A DNA stretch of 64,000 bases. Origin: Mycobacterium palustre. GTDB taxonomy: Bacteria > Actinomycetota > Actinomycetes > Mycobacteriales > Mycobacteriaceae. The stretch is taken from the NCBI RefSeq assembly GCF_002101785.1, contig NZ_LQPJ01000097.1:1-64000 (forward strand), read 5' to 3'. The position numbers and the translations under genes are program-made. This document shows, piece after piece, positions 21,178 through 30,375 of this stretch (position 1 is the stretch's first letter; every line of letters starts with the position of its first letter). The notes beneath the pieces were generated by a model, which was not told the origin of the DNA, did not search any database, and saw only the letters and a list, made by a program, of their open reading frames with translations.

Positions 21178-21766
21178 AGCGACCCACGCGGGCGGCGTAG
21201 GCCCGGTAGTCATCGCCGTGGGTCCGCAGCAGGTACGGTTCCTCGACGCCGCGGACCTGCAGTTCGATGGTGGCGACGAGCAGCAACAGCCCCGCGCCGG
21301 CCAGGAGGTTCGGCGTGACCAGGGTGATCCCGACGCCGAAAATGAGCATGGCGGTGTAGATGGGATTGCGGATTTGGCCGAACACCCCGGTGTGCACCAG
21401 CGTGGTGGTTTCGCGCTGGTCGACCCCGATGCGCCAGGAATCGCCCATCTCGAGCTGCGCGTAGACCGTCGCCGCGATGCCGGCCGTCGCCACCACGACG
21501 CCGACGGCCTGGACGCCGACCGCGCTGAGCGCGGAGACGGGATGGACTAGCTTGGCCTCCTGCAAGATCGGGCCGCTGGCCGCGACGATCAACGCGACCA
21601 CGAAGCCGAACCCGGCGAGGCGCTCGGTCACGCCGCCGGCGCTGACACCCCGAAAGCCGGTCGAACCGGTGCGCCGATATTGGAGCCAGCTGCGCCAGCC
21701 AAAGCCGAGGACCCCGAATATCGAGAAGAGCACCAGGGCGATGTCGGCGGCGGCGGTGGCGGGCAT
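21149..21766 (-). CDS. Isoprenylcysteine carboxyl methyltransferase-like membrane protein (Rv2437 type)
   Basis: A 205-residue polytopic membrane protein. Hydrophobic helices lie near residues 8-23, 50-70, 80-100, 130-150 and 155-172. The C-terminal half has the pattern of the ICMT/phospholipid methyltransferase family: HTGVFGQIRNPIYTAMLIF (helix with RNP.Y) and EEPYLLRTHGDDYRAYAARVGRFIPG, with the Glu and the acidic/Tyr cluster that binds S-adenosylmethionine in the family. The substrate is unknown. ATG at 21766 follows GGAAGGAG. It is 44 bases downstream of rbsK on the same strand, matching the Rv2436-Rv2437 pair of M. tuberculosis. Confidence 0.82.
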   Translation of the reverse strand: MPATAAADIALVLFSIFGVLGFGWRSWLQYRRTGSTGFRGVSAGGVTERLAGFGFVVALIVAASGPILQEAKLVHPVSALSAVGVQAVGVVVATAGIAATVYAQLEMGDSWRIGVDQRETTTLVHTGVFGQIRNPIYTAMLIFGVGITLVTPNLLAGAGLLLLVATIELQVRGVEEPYLLRTHGDDYRAYAARVGRFIPGVGLLR

Positions 21767-21810
21767 CAGCAGGCTCCTTCCGTGTGGTCGGCGCAGACGG
21801 TGCTATTTCA

Positions 21811-22683
21811 TCAGCTTCGCATCGCCGCGTCGATCGCCGGGGCATCGGGCGCGCAGTCACCCGCGCCGGCGGCAAGCGTCGACAGCGCCCCCGCGGCGCA
21901 AGCCCGCCGCACCGCGGCCAGCCGGTCGCCCAGCGCGCTCGGCTGGTGCGGCCAGTTCGCTGCCAACACTCCCGCGAACACGTCGCCGGCACCGGTGGTA
22001 TCCACCGCTTCGACCGCCGGTGCGGCCACCGTGAACTCCCCGTCGGCGCCGACGTAGCGGGCGCCGCGGGCGCCCATGGTGACCACCAAGTGGGTTGATG
22101 GCCAGGGCCATTCGGCGGCTTCGGCTTCGTTGGCGATCACCACGTCCGCGGCCCGCGCCAGTTCGCTCAACGGGCCGGGGTCCCGGCCGGCCGGAGAGGC
22201 GTTGACGATGACGACCGCCCCGGCCGAACGCGCTTCGCGAGCCGCCGCCACCGCCACCGGCACCGGAATCTCCAACTGCGTCAACAGCACATCGCAGCCG
22301 GCGACGACCTCGCGCGCGGTGGCGGCCAGCGTCAGGTGCGCGTTGGCGCCCGGCGCCACCACGATGGTGTTCTCGCCGCTCGCGTCGACCACGATGACCG
22401 CGCTGCCGCTCGGCCCGGGCAGCGTCGCCGTGCCGTCCAGCCCAACGCCGTTGGCGCGCAGGTGAGCAAGCAGCCGCTCGGCGGCGGGATCGTCGCCGAC
22501 GGCGCCGACGAACTGCACCCGCGCGCCGGCTCGCGCCGCCGCCACCGCCTGGTTGCCGCCCTTGCCTCCGGGCGCGGAGGTTAGCGTGGACGCCAGCACC
22601 GTCTCGCCCGGACGCGGCAGGGACTCGACGGCGAACGTCGAGTCCATGTTCACGCTGCCCACCACACAAACGCGCGTCGTCAT
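21811..22683 (-). CDS. rbsK: Ribokinase
   Basis: PfkB-family sugar kinase of 290 residues that phosphorylates ribose at O5. Signatures: VGSVNMDSTFAVESLPRPGETV at the N-terminus, [27 protein letters not shown] (PfkB signature 1), and AVDTTGAGDVFAGVLAA (signature 2) with the catalytic Asp in GAGD. It is slightly short of the typical 300 residues but complete. It is transcribed away from the cyclase gene and leads into the methyltransferase-like gene. Equivalent to Rv2436. Confidence 0.92.
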   Translation of the reverse strand: MTTRVCVVGSVNMDSTFAVESLPRPGETVLASTLTSAPGGKGGNQAVAAARAGARVQFVGAVGDDPAAERLLAHLRANGVGLDGTATLPGPSGSAVIVVDASGENTIVVAPGANAHLTLAATAREVVAGCDVLLTQLEIPVPVAVAAAREARSAGAVVIVNASPAGRDPGPLSELARAADVVIANEAEAAEWPWPSTHLVVTMGARGARYVGADGEFTVAAPAVEAVDTTGAGDVFAGVLAANWPHQPSALGDRLAAVRRACAAGALSTLAAGAGDCAPDAPAIDAAMRS

Positions 22684-22806
22684 GACGCCGACGTTAATCT
22701 CGCGCCGACGTTTTTCGCGTTAATCGCTTTATGACAAATGCCTTTTATCGTGATGTTCGCGCGTTAGTCTGCTGCGTGATCGGTGCGTCGACAGGAAGGA
22801 ACGCGC

Positions 22807-25002
22807 TTGACGTCGGCCGAAACCACGGACGCGGTCCCGGACGCGGAGACGGCGCCGGCCCCGAAGGCCCGGGAGCGCGTGCGCCGGCCCGTGCTGTGGC
22901 ACCGGTTCCGGTTCGGTATCCAGTCGAAAATCTTGGTGGCGATGCTGCTGTCGAGCATCCTGGGCGTCTCGGTGATCGGCCTGATCGGGGCGGTTTCCGG
23001 GCGCAACGCGTTGCGGCAAGTCGAGTCCGAGCGGCTGATCGAGTTGCGGGAATCGCAGCGCCGACAGTTGCAGTCGTTGTTCCGGGAGGTGACCAATTCG
23101 CTGATCGTCTATAGCGGGGGATTCAGCGTCAACGACGCGACGACCGCGCTCACCGCGGGGTTCAACCAATTGGCCAACGCGACGATCAGCCCCGCCCAAC
23201 AGCAGGCGCTGGTCAGCTATTACGAAAACCAGATGATCAAACCGATCAAACGCGCGACCGGGGACGACATCGATGTCAACGCCGTGCTGCCCACTTCCAA
23301 CGCGCAGAAATACCTGCAGGCGTACTACACCGCACCGCCCCGGTCCGCCACCGACCCGATGCCCGTCGAGGACGCCGGCGACGGCAGCGCCTGGTCGGCG
23401 GCCAACGCCCGCTTCGACTTCTACATTCGCGGCATCGTCACCCGGTTCGATTACCGCGACGCGCTGCTGCTGGACACGCAGGGCAACGTCGTCTACAGCG
23501 TCATGAAGGGCCCCGACCTCGGGACCAACATCCTCAACGGCCCCTACCGCGAATCGAATTTGAAAGACGCCTACCAAAAAGCGATGCGCTCCAACGACGT
23601 TGACTTCGTGTGGATCACAGACTTTCAGCCCTACCAGCCGCAACTGGACACCCCCACGGCTTGGGTGGTGTCGCCCGTCGGGATGAATGGCCGCATCGAC
23701 GGCGTCATGGCCCTGCCGGTGCCGATCGCGAAGATCAATAGGATCATGACCTCCAACAAGCAATGGGTGCCCGCCGGCATGGGCGCCTCTACCGAGACCT
23801 ATCTGGCGGGGTCCGACGACCTGATGCGGTCGGATTCACGGCTTTTCCTGGAAGACCCGAAGGAGTACCGACGCGAGGCGATCGACGCCGGCACCCCGCC
23901 CCAGGTGGTGGACGAAGCGATCCGGTTAGGCGGCACAACGCTGGTGCAGCCGGTTGCCACCGCGGGCCTGCGCGCCGCCCAGCGCGGCGAGACGGGGGTC
24001 ATGAGCGCGACCGACTACACCGGGCATCGGGAGCTGGAAGCCTACGGCCCGCTGAACATTCCGAACTCCGACCTGCATTGGTCGATCCTGGCGACGCGCG
24101 ACGACTCCGACGCGTTCGCGCGGCTCGGGCGGTTCAGCAAGACGCTCGTCATCGCCGTCACCGCAATGGTTTTCGTCATCTGCGTGGCCTCGATGCTGAT
24201 CGCCCAGGCGGCGATGCGGCCCGTGCGGCGCCTCGAAGAGGGCGCGCGAAAGATCAGCTCCGGCGACTACGACATCAACATCCCGGTGCTGTCCCGCGAC
24301 GAGATCGGCGACCTGACGGCGGCTTTCAACGAGATGAGCCGCAACCTCGCGATCAAGGAGGAACTGCTCAACGAGCAGCGCAACGAGAACAATCGGCTAC
24401 TGCTGGCGTTGATGCCGGAGTCGGTCGTCCAGCGGTACCGAGAGGGCGAGGCGACCATCGCGCAAAAGCACCAGGACGTCGCCATCATCTACGCGGACAT
24501 CGTCGGGCTCGACGAGATCTCCAACGAACTGCCGGGTGACGAGTTGGTCGGGATCGTCGACGAACTGTTCCGGCAATTCGACTCCGCCGCGGAAACCCTT
24601 GGCGTCGAACGCATTCGCACGTTCCACAACGGCTACCTTGCCAGCTGCGGGGTGATCACCCCGCGGCTGGACTGCATTCACCGAAGCGTCGAGTTCGCCG
24701 TCGAAATTCGCCGCATCGTCGAGCGGTTCAACCGCGAAACCGGCCACGAGCTGGGCCTTCGGATCGGCATCAACACCGGCAACGTGATCAGCGGGCTGGT
24801 GGGCCGATCGAGCCTGGTCTACGACATGTGGGGCGCCGCGGTCAGCCTGGCCTACCAAATGCACAGCGGCTCACCGCAGTCGGGCATCTATGTCAGCTCC
24901 CAGGTGTACGATGCGATGCGCGACGTGCGGCACTTCACGCCGGCCGGCACCATTTCGGCGGGTGGGAGCGAACAGGCCATCTACCGGTTGTCCGAGCGAT
25001 GA
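22807..25002 (+). CDS. Membrane class III adenylyl cyclase homologue with degenerate active site (Rv2435c type)
   Basis: A 731-residue sensor protein: a cytoplasmic N-terminal tail, a first membrane helix (about residues 40-65), a large extracytoplasmic sensor domain, a second helix (about 445-470), a HAMP linker (RPVRRLEEGARKISSGDYDINIPVLSRDEIGDLTAAFNEM) and a class III cyclase domain. The first metal Asp is present (D564 in YADIVGLDE) and so is the adenine-side Asp (D673 in YDMWG). The second metal Asp is Asn (N608, FHNGYL), and the transition-state Asn and Arg of NVASRM are Ser and Gln (S680, Q684). It is therefore probably a poor or inactive cyclase acting as a sensor. TTG at 22807 follows GGAAGGA and gives nearly the M. 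tuberculosis length; GTG at 22783 is possible. Its stop overlaps the MscS start (ATGA). Confidence 0.88.
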   Translation: MTSAETTDAVPDAETAPAPKARERVRRPVLWHRFRFGIQSKILVAMLLSSILGVSVIGLIGAVSGRNALRQVESERLIELRESQRRQLQSLFREVTNSLIVYSGGFSVNDATTALTAGFNQLANATISPAQQQALVSYYENQMIKPIKRATGDDIDVNAVLPTSNAQKYLQAYYTAPPRSATDPMPVEDAGDGSAWSAANARFDFYIRGIVTRFDYRDALLLDTQGNVVYSVMKGPDLGTNILNGPYRESNLKDAYQKAMRSNDVDFVWITDFQPYQPQLDTPTAWVVSPVGMNGRIDGVMALPVPIAKINRIMTSNKQWVPAGMGASTETYLAGSDDLMRSDSRLFLEDPKEYRREAIDAGTPPQVVDEAIRLGGTTLVQPVATAGLRAAQRGETGVMSATDYTGHRELEAYGPLNIPNSDLHWSILATRDDSDAFARLGRFSKTLVIAVTAMVFVICVASMLIAQAAMRPVRRLEEGARKISSGDYDINIPVLSRDEIGDLTAAFNEMSRNLAIKEELLNEQRNENNRLLLALMPESVVQRYREGEATIAQKHQDVAIIYADIVGLDEISNELPGDELVGIVDELFRQFDSAAETLGVERIRTFHNGYLASCGVITPRLDCIHRSVEFAVEIRRIVERFNRETGHELGLRIGINTGNVISGLVGRSSLVYDMWGAAVSLAYQMHSGSPQSGIYVSSQVYDAMRDVRHFTPAGTISAGGSEQAIYRLSER

Positions 25003-26429
25003 CGAACACCTGGCACTCCTCCTGGTTCTACTGGGCGATCGCTATCGCGGTCGGGTTTCCGGTCGCGTTGATCCTCCTGACCGAAATCCACCACGCGCTC
25101 GCCCGCCGCAACAGCCACCTGGCCAGGCAGGTGAGCCTGCTGCGCAATTACCTGCTGCCGCTCGGGGCGCTGCTGCTGCTGCTGGTCAAGGCCGCGGAGA
25201 TTCCGGCCGGGGAGGTCCCGGTGCGGCTGCTCACCACCGTGTTCGGCTTTTTGGTGTTGGTGCTGTTGCTGTCCGGGCTCAACGCCGCCGTGTTCGAAGC
25301 CGCGCCCGAAGACAGCTGGCGCAAGCGCCTGCCCGCCATCTTTCTCGACGTCGCGCGCTTCACCCTGATCGGCGTCGGCCTCGCGGTGATCCTGTCCTAC
25401 ATCTGGGGCGTGCGGGTCGGGGGCCTGTTCACCGCGCTGGGCGTCACGTCGGTCGTCATCGGGCTGATGCTGCAGAACTCCGTCGGCCAGATCGTGTCGG
25501 GCCTGTTCATGCTTTTCGAACAGCCGTTCCGGCTCAACGACTGGATCGACACCCCCACGGGGCGCGGACGCGTCGTGGAAGTGAACTGGCGGGCGGTGCA
25601 CATCGACACCGGCAGCGGGACCCGCATCACCCCCAACTCGGTGCTGGCCACGACGTCGTTCGTCAACCTCAGCCGCCCGGCCGCCACCTACAAACTCGTG
25701 CTGACGACCACGTTCTCACCCGCGGATCCGCCCGACCGGGTCTGCGCGATGCTGTCCCGAATCGCCTGCCAGCTGCCCCAGCTCAAGGCCGACAGCGTGC
25801 CCCGCTCGGTGCCCGTCGGCGCCGGCGAATACCGCACCAGCATCGGGCTGAGCTCGCCCGCCGACGACGGCGCCGCGCGCTCGACGTTCCTGCGCTGGGT
25901 CTGGTACGCGGCGCGGCGCGAAGAACTACACCTCGACGGCAGCGACGACGACTACTCGACGCCCGAACGCGTGGAAAAGGCGGTGCGCATGGTCGCCGCG
26001 CCGGCCCTGCGGCTCAACCCCGACGAGCAGCGGTCCCTGCACGCCTGCGCCCGGCTCGTTCGGTACGGCGCCGACGAAATCGTCGAATACGTCGGTCAAG
26101 TGCCCTCGGCGATGACGTTTTTGGTCGCCGGGCGGGTCCAGCTTTCCGCGCCGGCCGACGACGGGTCGGTGGTGCCGATCAGCACCCTGGTGGAGGGCTC
26201 GTTCCTCGGCTTGACCGCGCTGACCCGGCAACCGAACCTGGCCAGCGCGTACGCGCTCGAGGAAGTCACCGCGCTGGAGATCGACCGTGAACACATCGAG
26301 CATTTGGTGATGCGAGAACCGTTGCTGCTGCAGAACTTTGGTCACATCCTCGAAGAGCGCCGCAGGAAAGTGCGAGAGGCGCGCCGCGGGGAGCGATCGG
26401 GTGAAGCGACCTCGCTAGGGCCAACCTGA
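24999..26429 (+). CDS. MscS-type channel with C-terminal cyclic-nucleotide-binding-like domain (Rv2434c type)
   Basis: A 476-residue membrane protein. It has several N-terminal helices, then the MscS pore region and beta domain ([49 protein letters not shown]), the vestibule (about 230-320), and a cNMP-binding-like beta-barrel domain (about 350-465: [15 protein letters not shown] to [12 protein letters not shown]). In the phosphate-binding cassette the expected Glu and Arg of GEL...PRxA are replaced ([17 protein letters not shown]), so nucleotide binding is doubtful. ATG overlaps the cyclase stop, coupling sensor and channel. A role in osmotic or envelope-stress gating is likely from the family. 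Equivalent to Rv2434c. Confidence 0.88.
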   Translation: MTNTWHSSWFYWAIAIAVGFPVALILLTEIHHALARRNSHLARQVSLLRNYLLPLGALLLLLVKAAEIPAGEVPVRLLTTVFGFLVLVLLLSGLNAAVFEAAPEDSWRKRLPAIFLDVARFTLIGVGLAVILSYIWGVRVGGLFTALGVTSVVIGLMLQNSVGQIVSGLFMLFEQPFRLNDWIDTPTGRGRVVEVNWRAVHIDTGSGTRITPNSVLATTSFVNLSRPAATYKLVLTTTFSPADPPDRVCAMLSRIACQLPQLKADSVPRSVPVGAGEYRTSIGLSSPADDGAARSTFLRWVWYAARREELHLDGSDDDYSTPERVEKAVRMVAAPALRLNPDEQRSLHACARLVRYGADEIVEYVGQVPSAMTFLVAGRVQLSAPADDGSVVPISTLVEGSFLGLTALTRQPNLASAYALEEVTALEIDREHIEHLVMREPLLLQNFGHILEERRRKVREARRGERSGEATSLGPT

Positions 26430-26461
26430 CCCGCCCGGCCGGGGACCGATACCCTGGTTCA

Positions 26462-27709
26462 ATGAGTGTGCAAGCTCCATCGCGCCCTGAGCTGCGCCGG
26501 GAGGTCCACAACGCCGCACGCCGCGCCCGGATCGCCGCCCGCGCGCTGGCGTTGTTGCCGACCGTCGCCAAGGACGCGGCGCTGCAGGCCGCCGCCGAGG
26601 CGATCGGCTCCCACACCGAGCAGATCCTGGCGGCCAACGCCGAAGACCTCGACGCCGCCCGCGCCGCCGGCACACCAGCCGCAATGCTGGACCGGCTGGC
26701 GCTGGACCCCAAGCGCGTCGAGGGGATCGCCGCCGGCCTGCGGCAGGTTGCGGGCCTGCCGGACCCGGTCGGCGAAGTGCTGCGCGGCTACACCCTGCCC
26801 AACGGCCTGCACCTGCGCCAGCAGCGCGTACCGCTCGGCGTGGTCGGCATGATCTACGAGGGCCGGCCCAACGTCACCGTCGACGCCTTCGGCCTAGCGC
26901 TCAAGTCCGGCAACGCCGTGCTGTTGCGCGGCAGCTCGTCGGCGGCCAGGTCCAACCAGACGCTCGTCGACGTGCTTCGCGCCTCGCTGGTCAGCGAGGA
27001 CCTGCCCGCCGACGCGGTGCAGCTGCTGTCGGCCGCCGATCGGTCCACCGTCACCCACCTGATCCAGGCCCGCGGCCTGGTCGACGTCGTGATCCCGCGC
27101 GGGGGAGCCAGCCTCATCGACGCGGTGGTGCGCGACGCGCAGGTGCCCACCATCGAGACCGGGGTCGGCAACTGCCACGTCTACGTGCACGAAGGCGCCG
27201 ACCTGGACGTTGCCGAACGGATCCTGCTGAACTCCAAGACCCGCCGGCCCAGCGTCTGCAACGCGGCCGAGACGCTGCTGGTCGACGCCGCCATCGCCGG
27301 GCAGGCCATGCCCAGGCTGGTCGGCGCCCTGCAGGACGCCGGGGTGGCCGTGCACTTGGATCCCGACGAATCGCACCTGCGCCGCGAGTACCTGTCGATG
27401 GACATCGCGGTGGCGGTCGTCGACGGGGTGGACGCCGCGATCGCCCACATCAACGAGTACGGCACCGGGCACACCGAGGCCATCGTGACCACGAACATGG
27501 CTGCGGCCCAACGGTTTAGCGACGGCGTCGACGCGGCCGCGGTGATGATCAACGCGTCGACGGCCTTCACCGACGGTGAGCAGTTCGGGTTCGGCGCCGA
27601 GATCGGCATCTCGACGCAGAAGTTGCACGCGCGCGGCCCGATGGGGTTGCCGGAGTTGACCTCGACCAAGTGGATCGCGTGGGGCGACGGGCAGACCCGC
27701 CCGGCCTGA
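26462..27709 (+). CDS. proA: Gamma-glutamyl phosphate reductase
   Basis: Second enzyme of proline biosynthesis, reducing glutamyl-5-phosphate to the semialdehyde with NADPH. It has 415 residues with the aldehyde dehydrogenase fold; the catalytic Cys is in [21 protein letters not shown], and the family motifs [38 protein letters not shown] and [10 protein letters not shown] are intact. It starts 32 bases after the mscS stop. In M. tuberculosis the PE25-PPE41 and ahpC-ahpD genes sit between these two; here they are absent. Confidence 0.96.
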   Translation: MSVQAPSRPELRREVHNAARRARIAARALALLPTVAKDAALQAAAEAIGSHTEQILAANAEDLDAARAAGTPAAMLDRLALDPKRVEGIAAGLRQVAGLPDPVGEVLRGYTLPNGLHLRQQRVPLGVVGMIYEGRPNVTVDAFGLALKSGNAVLLRGSSSAARSNQTLVDVLRASLVSEDLPADAVQLLSAADRSTVTHLIQARGLVDVVIPRGGASLIDAVVRDAQVPTIETGVGNCHVYVHEGADLDVAERILLNSKTRRPSVCNAAETLLVDAAIAGQAMPRLVGALQDAGVAVHLDPDESHLRREYLSMDIAVAVVDGVDAAIAHINEYGTGHTEAIVTTNMAAAQRFSDGVDAAAVMINASTAFTDGEQFGFGAEIGISTQKLHARGPMGLPELTSTKWIAWGDGQTRPA

Positions 27710-27742
27710 CGTGTTCGAAAAACTTTTAGGAGAACCGAGATT

Positions 27743-28618
27743 GTGAGCGTGCCCGCCCGGCCGACGCCGCTGTTCGCCGACATCGACGACGTCTCGCGGA
27801 AGCTGGCCGAGACCGGCTATTTGCCCGACACCGCCACCGCGACGGCGGTGTTTTTGGCCGACCGCCTCGGCAAGCCGCTGCTGGTGGAGGGTCCCGCCGG
27901 CGTCGGCAAGACCGAGCTGGCCCGCGCCGTCGCCCAGGCCACCGGCTCGGGCCTGGTCCGTTTGCAGTGCTACGAGGGCGTCGACGAGGCCCGCGCGCTC
28001 TACGAGTGGAACCACGCCAAGCAGATACTGCGCATTCAGGCCGGCTCGGGGGACTGGGACCAGACCAAGGACGACGTCTTCAGCGAGGAATTTCTGCTGC
28101 AGCGGCCCTTGCTGACCGCGATCCGGCGCACCGAGCCGACGGTGCTGCTCATCGACGAAACCGACAAGGCCGACATCGAGATCGAGGGCCTGCTGCTCGA
28201 GGTGCTGTCGGACTTCGCGGTGACCGTCCCCGAACTGGGCACGCTGGTCGCCGAGCGGGCGCCGTTCGTGGTGCTCACCTCCAACGCCACCCGCGAGCTG
28301 TCCGAGGCGCTCAAGCGTCGCTGCCTGTTTTTGCACATCGACTTTCCCAGCCCCGAGCTGGAACGTCGCATCCTGCTGTCGCGGGTCCCCGAGCTGCCCG
28401 CGCACCTGGCCGAGGAGCTGGTGCGCATCATCGGCGTGCTGCGCGGGATGCAGCTCAAGAAGGTGCCGTCCATCGCCGAGACGATCGACTGGGGTCGCAC
28501 GGTGTTGGCGCTGGGACTGGACACCATCGACGACGCGGTGGTCGCCGCCACCCTCGGCGTGGTCCTCAAGCATCAATCCGACCAGCAGCGCGCGGCCGGG
28601 GAACTCCGGCTCAATTAA
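27743..28618 (+). CDS. MoxR-type AAA+ ATPase (Rv2426c type)
   Basis: A 291-residue AAA+ ATPase of the MoxR class, which acts as a chaperone maturing partner enzymes or membrane complexes. Walker A is LLVEGPAGVGKTELARAV, Walker B is VLLIDETDKAD (an Asp-Glu pair), sensor 1 is VLTSNATRELSEALKRRC with an arginine finger. GTG at 27743 follows TTTTAGGAGA. The next gene encodes the VWA-domain partner 17 bases on; MoxR-VWA pairs are the rule in this family. The client protein is unknown. Confidence 0.92.
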   Translation: MSVPARPTPLFADIDDVSRKLAETGYLPDTATATAVFLADRLGKPLLVEGPAGVGKTELARAVAQATGSGLVRLQCYEGVDEARALYEWNHAKQILRIQAGSGDWDQTKDDVFSEEFLLQRPLLTAIRRTEPTVLLIDETDKADIEIEGLLLEVLSDFAVTVPELGTLVAERAPFVVLTSNATRELSEALKRRCLFLHIDFPSPELERRILLSRVPELPAHLAEELVRIIGVLRGMQLKKVPSIAETIDWGRTVLALGLDTIDDAVVAATLGVVLKHQSDQQRAAGELRLN

Positions 28619-28635
28619 GGAAGGGGCTCGATCTG

Positions 28636-30081
28636 ATGGCCGCCCGGCGCATCCGTCCCACCCGCCCGCTCGCGCCGCACGGGCTGCCCGGGCATCTGGT
28701 CGGCTTCGTCGAAGCCCTTCGCGCGCAGGGTATTTCGGTCGGTCCGTCGGAGACGGTGGACGCCGGCCGGGTGATGGCCACCCTCGGCCTGGGCGATCGC
28801 GAGGTGCTGCGCGAGGGCATCGCCTGCGCGGTGCTGCGGCGCCCCGATCACCGCGAGACCTACGACGCCATGTTCGACCTGTGGTTCCCCGCCGCCCTGG
28901 GCGCACGGGCGGTGGTCGTCGACGAGGAGGCCGGCGAGGCGGGTGACGACGCGTTGCCGCCCGACGACGTCGAGGCGATGCGGCAGATGCTGCTGGACCT
29001 GCTGACCGAAAACCCCGACCTCGCCGAGATGGACGAGCGCCTGGCCGCCATGATCGCCCGGATCGTGGAGGCCTACGGGAAGTACAATTCCAGCCGCGGT
29101 CCGTCGTTCTCGTCGTATCAGGCGCTCAAGGCCATGGCGCTAGACGAGCTTGAGGGCAAGCTGCTGGCGGGGCTGCTGGCCCCGTATGGCGACGAGCCCA
29201 CCCCCACCCAGGAGCAGATCGTCAAAGCCCTAGCGGCGCAGCGGATTACGCAGCTGCGCAAGATGGTCGACGCCGAGACCAAGCGGCGCACCGCCGAGCA
29301 GCTCGGACGCGACCACGTCCAGATGTACGGCATCCCACAGCTTTCCGAGAACGTGGAGTTTTTGCGCGCCTCCGGCGAACAGCTGCGCCAGATGCAGCGG
29401 GTGGTGGCGCCGCTGGCCCGCACGCTGGCGACCCGGCTCGCCGCCCGTCGGCGCCGCAGCCGCGCGGGGGTGATCGACCTGCGCAAGACGCTGCGCAAGT
29501 CGATGTCGACCGGCGGGGTGCCGATCGACGTGGTGCTGGCCAAGCCCCGACCGGCGCGCCCGGAGTTGGTGGTGCTGTGCGACGTGTCGGGGTCGGTCGC
29601 CGGGTTCAGCCACTTCACCCTGTTGCTGGTGCACGCGCTGCGCCAACAGTTCTCGCGGGTGCGGGTGTTCGCCTTCATCGACACCACCGACGAGGTCACG
29701 CACATGTTCGGCCCCGAAGCCGACCTGGCGGTGGCGATCCAGCGGATCACCCGGGAGGCCGGCGTCTACAGCCGCGACGGGCATTCGGACTACGGCAACG
29801 CGTTCGCCTCGTTCGTGCAGGCGTTCCCCAACGTGCTCTCGCCGCGCAGCTCGCTGCTGGTGCTCGGGGACGGCCGCACCAACTACCGCAACCCCGAGAC
29901 CGAGCTGTTGAGCCACATGGTGACCGCGAGCCGGCACGCGCACTGGCTTAACCCCGAGCCCAAGCACCTGTGGGGCAGCGGCGACTCGGCGGTGCCGCGC
30001 TACCAAGAGGTGATCACGATGCACGAATGCCGGTCCGCCAAGCAGCTGGCCGCGGTGATCGATCAGCTGCTCCCGGTGTGA
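28636..30081 (+). CDS. VWA-domain protein, CoxE-like (Rv2425c type)
   Basis: A 481-residue protein with a C-terminal von Willebrand A-type domain. The metal-ion adhesion site begins at VVLCDVSGSVAGFSHF (DxSxS), with DTTDEVTHMF and LVLGDGRTNYRNPETELL supplying the other residues. The N-terminal half is acidic and helical and is the family's DUF58-independent CoxE-like part. It is expected to work with the MoxR ATPase encoded just upstream, linking it to client proteins. The size equals its M. tuberculosis counterpart within a residue. It ends the conserved backbone block before the accessory region. Confidence 0.9.
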   Translation: MAARRIRPTRPLAPHGLPGHLVGFVEALRAQGISVGPSETVDAGRVMATLGLGDREVLREGIACAVLRRPDHRETYDAMFDLWFPAALGARAVVVDEEAGEAGDDALPPDDVEAMRQMLLDLLTENPDLAEMDERLAAMIARIVEAYGKYNSSRGPSFSSYQALKAMALDELEGKLLAGLLAPYGDEPTPTQEQIVKALAAQRITQLRKMVDAETKRRTAEQLGRDHVQMYGIPQLSENVEFLRASGEQLRQMQRVVAPLARTLATRLAARRRRSRAGVIDLRKTLRKSMSTGGVPIDVVLAKPRPARPELVVLCDVSGSVAGFSHFTLLLVHALRQQFSRVRVFAFIDTTDEVTHMFGPEADLAVAIQRITREAGVYSRDGHSDYGNAFASFVQAFPNVLSPRSSLLVLGDGRTNYRNPETELLSHMVTASRHAHWLNPEPKHLWGSGDSAVPRYQEVITMHECRSAKQLAAVIDQLLPV

Positions 30082-30311
30082 GGGCCGCGGCCGCCATCGG
30101 CGTGCGCCTCGTTTCGAAACGGTGGAAGCCTGAAAGGATCACGGCGGCTTCGGTGGTTCGTGGCAGCAGCAGCTTGTTGGGTCGCAAAAAGCCCGCGGCG
30201 CGGATGGCGCGCCGGTAGCAGGCATCGATCGACTCCACCTCTCTGCACAAACGCACCTATCGGCGGGGACAACAAACACTCCGGCGCATCGCATCCCGCT
30301 GTGCGACGTAG
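30082..30311. other. Gap at the left edge of the accessory cassette
   Basis: About 230 bases with no convincing gene. A short open frame on the minus strand (30014-30256, 80 codons) begins with an unremarkable sequence and runs into the VWA gene, so I do not call it. The central section (CYRRAIRAAGFLRPNKLL in that frame) could be debris of an older gene. No inverted repeat, tRNA or insertion-sequence end was found here. Confidence 0.4.
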
Positions 30312-30341
30312 TTGACCAAATGAAGCGCCTTGCGATAGGCT
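30312..30341 (+). promoter_or_regulatory. Cassette promoter 1, in front of ribBA
   Basis: TTGACC (30312-30317), 18-bp spacer, TAGGCT (30336-30341). It shares TTGAC, 16 bases and CGATAG with the two other cassette promoters at 39454 and 42041, but its spacer is otherwise different. The expected transcript start near 30348 leaves a leader of only about 30 nt before the ribBA start, too short for an FMN riboswitch. Confidence 0.6.
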
Positions 30342-30375
30342 GCGATGGCCGATAGCGCCCACGACGAGCAGGATC

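Noticed and set aside
30014..30256. Short minus-strand ORF in the gap after the VWA gene
   Set aside because: Overlaps the VWA gene, has no ribosome binding site or family match; at most debris of an old gene.
30342..30375. FMN riboswitch before ribBA
   Set aside because: Only about 30 bases separate the likely transcript start and the start codon; no room for the aptamer.
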